Of a stretch of 64,000 nucleotides of DNA, positions 1 through 8,431 are shown piece after piece. Both the position numbers and the translations under genes were made by a program. Numbering within the stretch: position 1 is the stretch's first letter; every line of letters begins with the position of its first letter. Source of the DNA: Kibdelosporangium philippinense. Its GTDB lineage: Bacteria > Actinomycetota > Actinomycetes > Mycobacteriales > Pseudonocardiaceae. The stretch spans positions 476,501-540,500 of the forward strand of contig NZ_JAJVCN010000004.1 of NCBI RefSeq assembly GCF_021390435.2, given 5' to 3'. The notes beneath the pieces were generated by a model. That model saw only the letters and a list, made by a program, of their open reading frames with translations, had not been told where the DNA came from and did not search any database.

Positions 1-2
1 CT

Positions 3-968
3 TCAGGGCTTCTCGGACGTGCCCGTAGCTGGCGAGTATCGGAGCGATGCCGTGTCGGCGGAATCACCGTGCGATGAGGACGGCGCAGGTTCGGCGTCGG
101 TCGATACTGCTGATGGTCGATGGTTTTCGGTAAGAACGCGCTCTATCAACTGGATTGACGCGGCCTCGCCAAGTGCCTGACTCCGCAGATGCTTGAACAC
201 GTCGTGAGCGTCGGCCAGCTTCTGCGAGTCCTCCAAATCCAGAGGGCCCGCGAGCTGGTCGATATGCAGCAAGTCGGGGTCGGCGGAGTCGGACAGCATC
301 ATGAGTGTGAACGGTCCCATTGCTGTGCAAGGACTTTGCCCTGCGGTGGGAAGTACGTGCAGTGCGACAGTGCGGATGGCCGCCGCGTCGATAAGGCGCT
401 GCAACTGGTCGCGCATCGTTTCCGACCCACCAACAATGCGACGCAGCACCATCTCGTCGATGACGGCGATCAATCGCAGGGATGGCTTTCCAGCGGTGAG
501 CCGCTGTTGACGAATCCGCCGGACGATCACCTCATCGAACGGCGCGGGGTGATCCCAATCCTTGAGCAGTGCCAGGGTGTATTCCTCGGTTTGAAGGAGT
601 TCGGGCACGACGAGCGTCGAGAAATCGCAGACCACGGCGGCCTCGGTCTCGGCGTCGACGTGGTACCGGTTCTGTGCGCCGTACGCATGGTGCCACGGTC
701 GTTTGAGGGCTTTGCGGACTTCGTCGATCAGAGTGGCATCTGGACAGTCGTAGACGTCCATCATCGAACGAACCAGGTGGATATTTTGCTTGGTCTCACC
801 TGTTTCAATGCGGTGCAGCGCGCTTCGCGTCTTGTCCAACCGGGACGCTGCCTCGTCCAAGGTGAGGTTGGCAGCTTCCCGCATGCGGCGCAGCTTGACT
901 CCGAGCCTGCTGCGGAGGAACGGTGGACGACCGGGCTCGGATGTTGAACCCCACATGACGATGCTCAT
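3..968 (-). CDS. XRE-family regulator with DUF5753 domain
   Basis: A DNA-binding regulator of about 321 aa. An N-terminal helix-turn-helix (about residues 15-70, containing LGVKLRRMREAANLTLDEAA and SRSALHRIE-type helix signals) is followed by the long actinobacterial DUF5753 sensor region, recognisable by VPELLQTEEYTLALL, QQRL and a conserved LRLIAVIDEMVLRR stretch. The C-terminal ~45 residues are Ser/Pro-rich and look disordered. The start at 968 (MSIVMWGS) is preferred to an in-frame start at 1031, because the upstream residues are not family-like and AGGATCC lies just ahead. Proteins of this family usually control a nearby DUF397 gene; none is adjacent here, though the small genes downstream on the same strand could be targets. 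The effector is unknown. Confidence 0.85.
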   Translation of the reverse strand: MSIVMWGSTSEPGRPPFLRSRLGVKLRRMREAANLTLDEAASRLDKTRSALHRIETGETKQNIHLVRSMMDVYDCPDATLIDEVRKALKRPWHHAYGAQNRYHVDAETEAAVVCDFSTLVVPELLQTEEYTLALLKDWDHPAPFDEVIVRRIRQQRLTAGKPSLRLIAVIDEMVLRRIVGGSETMRDQLQRLIDAAAIRTVALHVLPTAGQSPCTAMGPFTLMMLSDSADPDLLHIDQLAGPLDLEDSQKLADAHDVFKHLRSQALGEAASIQLIERVLTENHRPSAVSTDAEPAPSSSHGDSADTASLRYSPATGTSEKP

Positions 969-1100
969 GGCGCTGTGGATCCTGTGTAGTGGAACGAGAA
1001 TGAGGGCTGACGGTGTGTTCTTGTGTGCCATCGGCGACGGCGAGCACTGGTTGGCTCCGCCATCGCCGAAGATGGCAAGTTGTCGTGTACCGGGGCAGAA

Positions 1101-1445
1101 CTAGCCCTGACCAGTGGCAGGTGAAGGACCAACCCAAATCAGGCGCGGAGTGACGTTGCCCGTCTTAGGGAAGCATTTCAGCGCCCCATCGGCGTCAGTC
1201 GTGAGGAACTGCATGTTGCCGTCGTACATGACCACGTAGGCGTATCCGTCGAACGCCATGCCCCACGCTACGAACTGGATCTTGAATGCGACATGGTACT
1301 CCAGGGCAATGGCGAACATCTTCGGCGCTTGGTCTGCGGCCATCTCGCTCACCGTTTTGGTGACCGCGACTTCTTCGATGGAAGGCTGGGAGCCTGTAGT
1401 CCGATCGAACTGGTCAACAGTGGACTGTTCTGTCACCTTGGACAT
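1101..1445 (-). CDS. Small hypothetical protein (114 aa)
   Basis: I do not recognise a family. The start at 1445 (MSKVTEQST) follows AAGGAG at 8-nt spacing, far better than the longer in-frame start at 1610. The N-terminal ~35 residues are polar and probably disordered. The rest looks like a small folded domain with an aromatic core (AFKIQFVAWGMAFDGYAYVV). No signal peptide or membrane segment is visible. It is the last of three same-strand genes (2530 to 1101) downstream of nothing recognisable, and an imperfect repeat lies 115-185 bp upstream of its start, shared with the next gene up. Confidence 0.6.
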   Translation of the reverse strand: MSKVTEQSTVDQFDRTTGSQPSIEEVAVTKTVSEMAADQAPKMFAIALEYHVAFKIQFVAWGMAFDGYAYVVMYDGNMQFLTTDADGALKCFPKTGNVTPRLIWVGPSPATGQG

Positions 1446-1560
1446 GCCGATCTCCTTGTGGTGGTTGTCGATTCGCCGTGTGGAACGGCGGCGATGATGG
1501 GCAAACTTGGTCTGTGTGGACCGGCACCGGACCACACAGACCAGCGGGCGACGCACTTCA

Positions 1561-1630
1561 GGTGGTCTCAACGGAATCGGCGGGATCGAACTCCGGAGCC
1601 GCAACCCCATCAGGGCAAGCGTCTACCCGG
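1561..1630. repeat. Imperfect direct repeat, copy A
   Basis: About 70 bp, related to positions 2045-2116. The copies share GGTGGTCTCAACGG at the left, CCGGAGCC in the middle and CTACCCGG at the right. This copy covers the stop codon of the gene at 1623-1916 and the leader of the gene starting at 1445. Confidence 0.6.
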
Positions 1631-1916
1631 CCTGTGGCAATGTGTTCTGTAGCGCGAGAGCCGCGTCTGTGCTGTTGATGAAGCTATGCAACGGCGACTG
1701 CTGGTCGGACGCTGGAAAGAACCAAGCGATCGCGATCAGGCAGCATTCGGGACACTGGTGGTGGGGTGTGGCTGGTCGCTGTTGCCAGACTAGTTCGACG
1801 GGCAAACCGCAGAGGGCGGCCCACGGGTAGTCGGGCGACACCACGTGGACCCGAGCGGCGTAGAACACGCTGCTGTTGGGATTGGTGCCCCACAACACAA
1901 GTTCTGCTGTCGACAT
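1623..1916 (-). CDS. Small hypothetical protein with CPEC motif (97 aa)
   Basis: No family recognised. The start at 1916 (MSTAELVLWG) is preceded by AGGTGATGAC; a longer in-frame start at 1952 has no convincing ribosome site. A central HHQCPECC cluster could bind a metal, and LIAIAWFF follows it. The N-terminal half (about residues 1-35) is compact and aromatic. It lies between two small hypothetical genes on the same strand and shares an upstream repeat with the 114-aa gene, which suggests common regulation or a duplicated leader. Confidence 0.55.
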   Translation of the reverse strand: MSTAELVLWGTNPNSSVFYAARVHVVSPDYPWAALCGLPVELVWQQRPATPHHQCPECCLIAIAWFFPASDQQSPLHSFINSTDAALALQNTLPQAG

Positions 1917-2044
1917 GTCATCACCTGAACTGACTTGCTTTCCCTTGTACACAGTGGAGGGTGGATGTTGTGCCCGATCCGCATGGCCGCGGCGACTTAA
2001 CGTCAGTCACGTTGGCCATGCGGATCGGCGGGTGGCGCGTAGCG

Positions 2045-2116
2045 GGTGGTCTCAACGGGATCACGCGGCGATCCTCATCCGGAGCCACTACCCGCCTGGC
2101 CGTGGCGCCTACCCGG
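2045..2116. repeat. Imperfect direct repeat, copy B
   Basis: Partner of 1561-1630. It lies 130-200 bp upstream of the gene starting at 1916, the same relative position copy A has to the gene starting at 1445. Both copies place a minus-strand TAG codon (here 2109-2111) at the equivalent point, so the repeat may cover the tail of a duplicated gene as well as its downstream leader. Confidence 0.6.
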
Positions 2117-2530
2117 CTGCGCGGCAGGACGCGCTGCCGCCGCAGGTCGCCACACTGAGGCACGAGTGACGACAGGGTCTTCCCAGCAACCAGCGATGAC
2201 GTATTGAATGCGTTGTCGCACCGGTGGACTGCGGCCGAAGGAACGATGGCCGTCGCTGGTTTCGGTTTGTGGGCAAGGTTTTCCCAGGATCGCGGTCGCC
2301 CTGTCTCGGATTTCGCCGCAGCGTTTTTGGGCTATCCGATGCCTGAGCAACAAGACGTGCACGCCCACGATGAGCGCCTGCATGCCGAAGGTCACCGTGA
2401 TGAACAGCCAATTTGGCCGGCCCCATTCCGTGTTGGTTGGGCTTGCAGGGGCTGATGCGGCCATGGTTCCCAGCACCACGCACAGGACCGCAGTGACCGA
2501 GATTCGCGAATTTGAGGGCTTTACGTTCAC
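2075..2530 (-). CDS. Small two-pass membrane protein (151 aa)
   Basis: The proposed GTG start at 2530 (MNVKPSNSRISVTAVL) has AGGAG eight bases ahead. Two hydrophobic segments follow, near residues 9-27 (VTAVLCVVLGTMAASA) and 40-60 (LFITVTFGMQALIVGVHVLL), with a charged tail starting RHRIAQKRCGEIRDRA. Family unknown. The C-terminal 50 residues become Ala/Arg/Gly-rich and overlap the repeat, so the true end may differ: another minus frame closes at 2109, matching the stop in the first repeat copy. Confidence 0.45.
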   Translation of the reverse strand: MNVKPSNSRISVTAVLCVVLGTMAASAPASPTNTEWGRPNWLFITVTFGMQALIVGVHVLLLRHRIAQKRCGEIRDRATAILGKPCPQTETSDGHRSFGRSPPVRQRIQYVIAGCWEDPVVTRASVWRPAAAARPAAQPGRRHGQAGSGSG

Positions 2531-2872
2531 GGTTATCACTCCTGGGATGTGCGTTCGGGTTACGTCCCGTACATACGACCAGCCAGGTTGTGATTGGTGG
2601 AAGCGGGTAAATGCATTTACCCCCTGGCGGTTTGGATCGCGACTCCGCACATGACAACGGGTTTGGTGCGAGCGGGCGACGTCCCGCCGACCGGGTTGGC
2701 GCTCATCGACGATCACCCGAGAGATGCCGCATGCGGTAGTTGCAGTTACTCCAATCAGGTCGTAGACACGTGATCCACGCTCCACTGTGGTCTGATCGGC
2801 TACTGTGAATTGGCTAAACCGGAATCAAGGCCGTTCATCTTTCGAAGCCGACGGTAACCTTTGGGATTCGAC

Positions 2873-4516
2873 ATGGAGAACGAGAAAGCCCCGAAGGGCG
2901 ACGGGCAAGGAGCCGCTGAGCGGCTTGCTCGAGAGATCAGACGGTTGCGCCTGGATGCGCCTCTCAGCCAGAAGCGACTCGCTAGTCTGACGGGCTACAC
3001 CAGAGAATACGTGTGCGCGGCCGAGAGAGTCGGCGGAAACCTCCCCTCAATTGCGCTTGTTCGTGCGCTGGACGACGCGTTGCGTGCCCACGGAGCCCTC
3101 CTACAGCTGTGGGGACAGGCAGACGCCGAACGTCGAGCGCTTCGAACCGGAGCGGCTGGCCATCCGTCGACTTCGCTCGGCACGATGTTGAGCGGTCGTA
3201 TTAAGGAAGGGCATCAACTTTCGCTGGGTCGTGATGACACCGGAGGCCTCTTTACAGATAGTGTGCTACTGCCGGTCCTGATTGAAGGTCAACCAGCATA
3301 TGTGCCGCTGCACGCTGTCGACCTCTCCACAGGCAGGCAGCAGGAGTCGTCCTCCGGCGCAGGGAAGATCGACGGCGCCGCAGACGGATGGGAGGCCATG
3401 AGTCCGCTCAACCGCCGCTTGCTGCTGCGGCACGGTGTCGGCGCTGCGGCCGTGCCTTGGTTTGCCGTGCCAGGCTCGGCTTCACCTCCGTCTCCCGGCA
3501 GCAGTTTCCCCGGTGATGTAGGTCGAGCTTCGCTCCCGTCAACGTCCTGGGCGATCCAGATCCACAACGCGGTTCTCAGTCCGACCGACGCGATCAGGAC
3601 GGTGGGGGCCGCCGACGACGGTCGTGTGGCTAACGTCCCTGAGCTTCAGAGGTCAGCCCACGATGCCTTGACGGCACATTTGTCATCCGACTATGCGAAA
3701 TTGGCGACGGACCTGCCATCGCTGATCGGTCGCGTGGAATGGGCGAGCCTGCAGGGAACAGATTCGCCCGACATCCAGACGTTGCTGTCGGACGCATACG
3801 GCGTTGCTGCATGGAGCCTCATCAAGGCGGACAGTCCGGTCGCGGCGTGGATCGCCGCCGAACGGTCCATCAAAGCCGCTGAGCAGGCCGATGATGTCCT
3901 ACGAATCGCCGCTGCGACGCGTTGCTTGTCCGAGGTGCACATGCGGGCTTCGAACTTCGAAGAAGCCACTCGAACAGCGTTCCTTGCCACGGTTCAACTC
4001 GACACCGCAAAGCCCGCTCAACGACAGACCGCGCTGAGCCTGCGGGGTGCCGCGTTGCTCAGTGGTGCCGCAGCTGCCGCTCGCCGCGGAAGTAGCCGTG
4101 AGGCGTATGCGGCGCTGAGGGCTGCCGCCACATGCGCAGAGGAACTCGGCGACGATCGCATCGACCTCGGTACGGTCTTCGGGCCCACGAATGTCGCGAT
4201 CCACGAAGTCGCCATCGCGGTGGAACTGGGTGACACTCGGCAAGCACTGCATCACGTCTCGGCTGTGAAGCTCAACCGCATGCCCGCCGCACTGACAGAA
4301 CGGCGGGCGCGATTCCTGATCGACGTGGCGAGGAGTCACCACGGACAAGGTGACGACGAAGCGGCTGTCGGTGCCTTGCTTGAAGCGGAACACATCGCAG
4401 CTGACGAGGTACGCGAACACCGGTTGACGCATGATTTGCTGCGCGACTTGCTCAGCCGGGAGCGTCGCTCGTCGGGAGTTCGTGAACTGGCTGGTCGCTG
4501 TAATCTGTTGAACTGA
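2873..4516 (+). CDS. XRE-family regulator with TPR-like C-terminal domain
   Basis: A cytoplasmic DNA-binding protein of about 547 aa. The helix-turn-helix lies near residues 15-75 (LSQKRLASLTGYTREYVCAAERV). The TPR-type helical region covers the last ~270 residues, with repeated Ala/Leu helices such as LRIAAATRCLSEVHMRASNF. The linker sequence MSPLNRRLLLRHGVGAAAVP is typical of this actinobacterial regulator class. ATG at 2873 is preferred to the TTG at 2861. A 17-nt gap separates it from the phosphatase-fold gene downstream, so the two are probably cotranscribed. Targets cannot be read from the sequence. Confidence 0.8.
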   Translation: MENEKAPKGDGQGAAERLAREIRRLRLDAPLSQKRLASLTGYTREYVCAAERVGGNLPSIALVRALDDALRAHGALLQLWGQADAERRALRTGAAGHPSTSLGTMLSGRIKEGHQLSLGRDDTGGLFTDSVLLPVLIEGQPAYVPLHAVDLSTGRQQESSSGAGKIDGAADGWEAMSPLNRRLLLRHGVGAAAVPWFAVPGSASPPSPGSSFPGDVGRASLPSTSWAIQIHNAVLSPTDAIRTVGAADDGRVANVPELQRSAHDALTAHLSSDYAKLATDLPSLIGRVEWASLQGTDSPDIQTLLSDAYGVAAWSLIKADSPVAAWIAAERSIKAAEQADDVLRIAAATRCLSEVHMRASNFEEATRTAFLATVQLDTAKPAQRQTALSLRGAALLSGAAAAARRGSSREAYAALRAAATCAEELGDDRIDLGTVFGPTNVAIHEVAIAVELGDTRQALHHVSAVKLNRMPAALTERRARFLIDVARSHHGQGDDEAAVGALLEAEHIAADEVREHRLTHDLLRDLLSRERRSSGVRELAGRCNLLN

Positions 4517-4533
4517 AGGGAAGTTTCAGCGCG

Positions 4534-5262
4534 ATGGCGCGTCCGTTCGACGGGGGAGAGTTGCGGATCCTGCATTGGAACGTCCACTCGTGGCTCGATG
4601 CCACTGGTGAGTCTAATGTGGACAACGTGGTCGATCTGGTTCGTGAGACTGATCCACAGGTGGTGTCGCTGGTCGAGGTTGACGAGACATGGGGTGACAC
4701 TTCGCGCATCGAGGCTGTAGCTGAGCAATGCGGGTACACGTCGGTTTTCGCTCCCATTTTTGAGTATGGACAAGAGCATGGGCCGCGTGGCGGTTTTGGT
4801 AATGCTCTCTTGAGTAGACTGCCGTTCTCGATCGTTCGGCAGCGTCAGCTTGTGTGGCCGTCGACGGTCTATGACGGTAGCGAGCCTTCTGAACTTCGAT
4901 CGGTGACGTTCGCGAAGTTCGGTTCGTTGTGGGTGGGCACGACGCATCTGCCGCGCGGCGATGCCGAGGCGCGAGCGGCTGCGCTGCGGCGGCTCACCAG
5001 TATCACCGGCGAGTTGGATGGCGAGTGGTTGTTGTGCGGGGACTTCAACACACCGGCTTCTTCGTGGCTGAGTAGCTCGGATTCGGTGTCGGTGGCGCCG
5101 CGACCGGCAGTGCCGACTTATCCAGCCGATGAACCGGTGGAAGCGATCGACTATTGCGTCGCGTCACCGGGAATCGTGCTGAATGCCAAGGTCTTGGACG
5201 CTGCAGGCTCAGACCACTTGGCGGTCTTGTTTGAAGCGCGGGCATCCGATCACGGAGACTGA
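4534..5262 (+). CDS. Endonuclease/exonuclease/phosphatase-family protein
   Basis: A 242-aa metal-dependent phosphoesterase of the EEP (DNase I-like) fold. The ordered motifs are all present: LHWNVHSW near residue 12, SLVEVDE near 46, GTTHLPRG near 140, CGDFNTP near 170, EAIDYCV near 208 and GSDHLAVLFE near 227. These supply the Asn, Glu, Asp/Asn and final Asp-His catalytic set. No signal peptide is visible, so it probably acts in the cytoplasm. The substrate cannot be told from sequence; nucleic acid or a small phosphoester are both possible. The start follows GAAGGGAAG and lies 17 nt after the XRE-TPR regulator. Confidence 0.8.
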   Translation: MARPFDGGELRILHWNVHSWLDATGESNVDNVVDLVRETDPQVVSLVEVDETWGDTSRIEAVAEQCGYTSVFAPIFEYGQEHGPRGGFGNALLSRLPFSIVRQRQLVWPSTVYDGSEPSELRSVTFAKFGSLWVGTTHLPRGDAEARAAALRRLTSITGELDGEWLLCGDFNTPASSWLSSSDSVSVAPRPAVPTYPADEPVEAIDYCVASPGIVLNAKVLDAAGSDHLAVLFEARASDHGD

Positions 5263-5548
5263 GGAAAGTGCCTGGTCAGTCGGTCACGATGTGCCGAGCG
5301 TTGACCAGCTCGAGGTGTTCGCCGAGCAGCCGAGAAAGGCCAATATCAGGCGTCCGCCGGGGCCTGAGGGGCATCATGAGGCAAAGTGAGCGGTGTCGCC
5401 GACCGCTGGCATGGTAACCAGGGTCGGCCGCTGGCCGGTGGTGAACCAGGATGAGCGCGTAACCCGAACGAGACACGGCATCGATGGATTCCTGCTGGTG
5501 CTGCGACGCGGAATATCCGGACTCGGAATACGAGGCCGGCGTGGGCGG
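5263..5548. other. Convergent intergenic region, no gene seen
   Basis: 286 bp between the EEP-family gene and the opposing small gene ending at 5549. Reading frames here are short and not protein-like. No strong hairpin was noticed. Confidence 0.5.
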
Positions 5549-5848
5549 TCACCTGTTTGGATGATCAGGACGTCGGACTATGAGGTGGAAACCTTGCCCA
5601 GCGCGCTCCATGTAGGGCTTGGCGATCTCCATGAGTTGGTTGCCAGCCTCGATGTCGCCGCGTGCCCAAGCCCGGTCGGCATCGGCGAAGAGTGCCCAGG
5701 TCATGAGTTGGTCACCCATCCACTCTTGGGCCTGCTCGCTGACCTGCTGCCCCAGCAGCTGCTGGTATCGGCGCACCAGGTCGTCCCAGTGGTCCGCACG
5801 TTCGGCGAAGCTTTGCCGCAGCTCGTCCGGAAGCTCGAAGTCGCCCAT
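5549..5848 (-). CDS. Small acidic helical hypothetical protein (99 aa)
   Basis: No family recognised. The sequence is soluble, helical and rich in Trp and acidic residues (DELRQSFAERADHWDDLVRR and WALFADADRAWARGDIEAGN). The ATG at 5848 is chosen over a TTG nine bases upstream. It is transcribed away from the type VII accessory cluster that starts at 6014; the ~165 bp between them should hold both promoters. A role linked to that cluster is possible but only from position. Confidence 0.6.
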   Translation of the reverse strand: MGDFELPDELRQSFAERADHWDDLVRRYQQLLGQQVSEQAQEWMGDQLMTWALFADADRAWARGDIEAGNQLMEIAKPYMERAGQGFHLIVRRPDHPNR

Positions 5849-6013
5849 GACGGGCAACCATAGCTACTCGACTCGAATGACACGGTCCATTCGGGTGGTG
5901 GTCCAGGAAGAGGGAACGCACGTGACCTCCTCGACGTCTGACCAACTGGCTGTGGCCGGTCTGTAACGGTTGGTAGGCTCGGCTGGTTGGTAGTCGTCGA
6001 GGGGAGCGGACGG

Positions 6014-6478
6014 ATGCCCGCAGGATTTGAACAGGATCAGGGCCAGCCGGCAACCGCAGGGCAGCAGATCGACACGGAGATCGCTGTTACACAAAGTGGC
6101 CGGGCCATCGCGGGCGTGCTCGGCGGCGAGTATCACCATCAGTCGGGCGGTGGAGGTGCTGGAGGCTATTACGAGTTCACCAGCCTCGGCGAGTTGGACA
6201 GCATCATCACTCGACTCAAAGCCGTGCGAGAAAAGATTTACGATGCCAGGAACAAGTTCGCACAGGCGATTGGGTTCGTTGAGCCGCCTGCCCAGGACGT
6301 CCTGAGTGTGCTGCAGGCCAACGCAACCAGGAACTCGCTCCAGCTGGGCTTGGAACACAACCGGGCCCTGCTGAGAGAAGCGGACGCGGCGATCGCGAAA
6401 TTCGAGTCGAGTCGCAAGCAATACGCGAGCACTGAGCATAGCGTCACGTCGGATCTGAAGAGCCAGTACAGGGGTTGA
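6014..6478 (+). CDS. Helical protein of type VII accessory cluster (154 aa)
   Basis: First gene of a four-gene cluster with lipoprotein, PPE-like and EspG-like genes. The start (MPAGFEQDQG) follows GAGGGGAG. The N-terminal 55 residues are Gly/Gln-rich. Residues 60-150 form long amphipathic helices (SLGELDSIITRLKAVREKI and LEHNRALLREADAAIAKFES), consistent with a WXG100-like or chaperone-bound helical hairpin, although no WXG motif is seen. The likely role is a secreted or partner protein of an ESX-type pathway, inferred mainly from context. It ends 9 nt before the lipoprotein gene. Confidence 0.65.
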   Translation: MPAGFEQDQGQPATAGQQIDTEIAVTQSGRAIAGVLGGEYHHQSGGGGAGGYYEFTSLGELDSIITRLKAVREKIYDARNKFAQAIGFVEPPAQDVLSVLQANATRNSLQLGLEHNRALLREADAAIAKFESSRKQYASTEHSVTSDLKSQYRG

Positions 6479-6487
6479 ACGGACAGC

Positions 6488-7126
6488 ATGCGATCAGTGA
6501 GGTTCATTGCCATCGCGGCGGTTGTGACCGCAGTAGGGGCTGCAGGGTGTACGCCGACGGACAACGGTATTCCGACGCCTCAGGCGGGAACGACGGGTGC
6601 GCAGTCCACCACGGCCTCTGCCAGCAAGCCAAAGGACTATGGCGCTCCCAGGGTGACGACGCCATTGGATGCGAGTAAATTCCTGTCACAACCGTGCACT
6701 GTGCTTACGCCAGCTCAATTGCAAAGCTTGACCCTTCCGGTTCAGGGCAAGCCCGACACGGACAGTCAGGTTGCCAAAACCGCAGGACCCAGTTGTCTCT
6801 GGATCAACAACGACACCCCCTCGTTCGCTATCAGTATCGGGTTTCTGACAGGAAACAAGCGCGGCCTGTCAGACACTTATCGAGGACACGAGCAGGGAGC
6901 GTTTCCTGGCTATTTTGAGCCCACTTCGGTGGATGGGTATCCAGCCGTGTTCAACGACCTCAGCGATGGTAGAGCAGGCGGCGACTGCACGATTACCGTG
7001 GGTGTGTCCGACACACTGACACTCCGCGTGAGCCATCAGGGAAGCCGGTTCACGGGGGCAGCAGCATGTGACCGCGCGAAGCAGGCAGCGGCGTTGGGAA
7101 TCCAGACGTTGAGAGCGGGTGCGTGA
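6488..7126 (+). CDS. DUF3558-like lipoprotein
   Basis: A 212-aa membrane-anchored exported protein. The signal peptide covers residues 1-20 and ends in a lipobox (VGAAGC), so Cys21 should be lipidated. A Thr/Ser/Pro linker is followed by a folded domain with PCTVLTPAQLQSL, PSCLW and DCTITVGVSD, the paired-Cys pattern of actinobacterial DUF3558-type lipoproteins. Such lipoproteins often sit beside PPE-like and EspG genes, as here. It lies between the helical gene (9 nt upstream) and the PPE-like gene, whose ATG is 2 nt after this stop. Function unknown. Confidence 0.75.
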   Translation: MRSVRFIAIAAVVTAVGAAGCTPTDNGIPTPQAGTTGAQSTTASASKPKDYGAPRVTTPLDASKFLSQPCTVLTPAQLQSLTLPVQGKPDTDSQVAKTAGPSCLWINNDTPSFAISIGFLTGNKRGLSDTYRGHEQGAFPGYFEPTSVDGYPAVFNDLSDGRAGGDCTITVGVSDTLTLRVSHQGSRFTGAAACDRAKQAAALGIQTLRAGA

Positions 7127-7127
7127 G

Positions 7128-8375
7128 ATGTTCCTGTCCGGCGAAGGGATTTACAACAACTTTCAACAAGGGCAGGGTGGCGAGAAACTCAGTAGCGCCG
7201 CCGCGCTGGTGAATGAGCTGTCGAAGCTTTATAACGAGCAGGCTGACGAGATTAAGAAACTGGTCGGTGAAACTGAGGCGGTGTGGAAAGGCGGCGCTTC
7301 TGGCGCTGCGCAGCGGGGTTTGGGGCCGTTGGCCGTCGAGCACGCGTTGGCAGCTCCCGCACTGAGCAGCGCCCAGGATCTGACGAACCGTCAGGTTGGA
7401 TCGTTCGATGACGCGAAGAACAGGGTGATTCCGGTACCGCCCGCGCCGGAGAAAGTTGATCCGTTGGCGGCGTTCATGAACCCGGGTGCCATGGTTACCT
7501 ATGGGGAGCAACTCGGCGCGCATAAGGCTGCGGCTCAGCACAATGTGGACGTGATGCGTGGGTATGAGAACGCGTCGGTCTACAACATGAACATGCCCCA
7601 GTCCTACGGGCAGATTACCGGTGACCAGTCAGAGATCCGTGTTGCCACTGCGACGCCGGTCAATCCTGGTGGCGGCGGCGAGTCGGGTGGCCCAGGCTCC
7701 GGACGGGATAACCCGAATCCTCCCGATGGAGGCAACCAGCCTGGCGGTAGTGGCTTCGGTCCGGCTGGTGGCGGTGGTTCAGCCGCTGGAGGTGGGCCCG
7801 CTGGGCCCGGTACGTCGGGTGGCGGTGGCGCCGCTGTGGTGGGGTCTCCCCCACAGGGGACGACTCCAAGCGGCCACGTACCACCTCCTGCGCCACCGGT
7901 GGGTGTGCCGGGCGGTGGCACGGGTGCTCCGGTGGGCGGTGTGCCGCAAGGAGGTCCGGGATCGGGCTATCTGGGTAGCGTGATCGGCCCTCTCGGTGGT
8001 TCCGATGTTGGTGCGGGCTCGGGTGGGCGAGGCGGCTCGGGCGCTGGTGCTGGTTTGGGAGCGGGCGGCCGAGGACCAGGCAGCGGCAGTCCGGGCGCAG
8101 GTGGACCAGGTGCCGGAGGGCCTGGCGTGGGTGGTCGGCCTGGTGTTGGTCCGGTCGGCGAGCCGATCGCGGGACAGAGTGCCGGGGCACGAAGCGGCGG
8201 CGTCGCTGGTCGTGGTGGTCCCGGTGGGATGCCGCTGGGTGCCGTCCCCGGTAAGGGACAAGGCGGTGAGGACGAGGAGCACGAGCGTCCGTCATTTCTA
8301 CGAGAGCCAGACCCGGAAGGTGTGTTCGGCACCGACGAGATCACGGCGCCGCCGGTGATCGGCGGCCAGCCGTAG
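7128..8375 (+). CDS. PPE-like secreted protein with Gly/Pro-rich tail
   Basis: About 415 aa. The N-terminal 165 residues are a helical domain that carries VWKGGASGAAQ, a WXG-type turn between helices, and later NMNMPQSYGQ. The remaining 240 residues are a low-complexity Gly/Pro/Ala tail with an acidic end (GEDEEHERPSFL). This is the architecture of PPE-like type VII substrates in Pseudonocardiaceae. ATG at 7128 is preferred to a GTG at 7119 that overlaps the lipoprotein gene. The probable partner chaperone is the EspG-like protein encoded next. No signal peptide is seen, as expected for a type VII substrate. Confidence 0.75.
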   Translation: MFLSGEGIYNNFQQGQGGEKLSSAAALVNELSKLYNEQADEIKKLVGETEAVWKGGASGAAQRGLGPLAVEHALAAPALSSAQDLTNRQVGSFDDAKNRVIPVPPAPEKVDPLAAFMNPGAMVTYGEQLGAHKAAAQHNVDVMRGYENASVYNMNMPQSYGQITGDQSEIRVATATPVNPGGGGESGGPGSGRDNPNPPDGGNQPGGSGFGPAGGGGSAAGGGPAGPGTSGGGGAAVVGSPPQGTTPSGHVPPPAPPVGVPGGGTGAPVGGVPQGGPGSGYLGSVIGPLGGSDVGAGSGGRGGSGAGAGLGAGGRGPGSGSPGAGGPGAGGPGVGGRPGVGPVGEPIAGQSAGARSGGVAGRGGPGGMPLGAVPGKGQGGEDEEHERPSFLREPDPEGVFGTDEITAPPVIGGQP

Positions 8376-8431
8376 CGGTCAGGCTGACCAACTCTGGGGC
8401 CAAGGTTCACACGCGAGGAAGGATTGACTGA

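Noticed and set aside
7604..8358. Several open frames on both strands inside the Gly/Pro-rich gene
   Set aside because: They are frame echoes of the repetitive GC-rich tail of the PPE-like gene, not separate genes or a CRISPR array.
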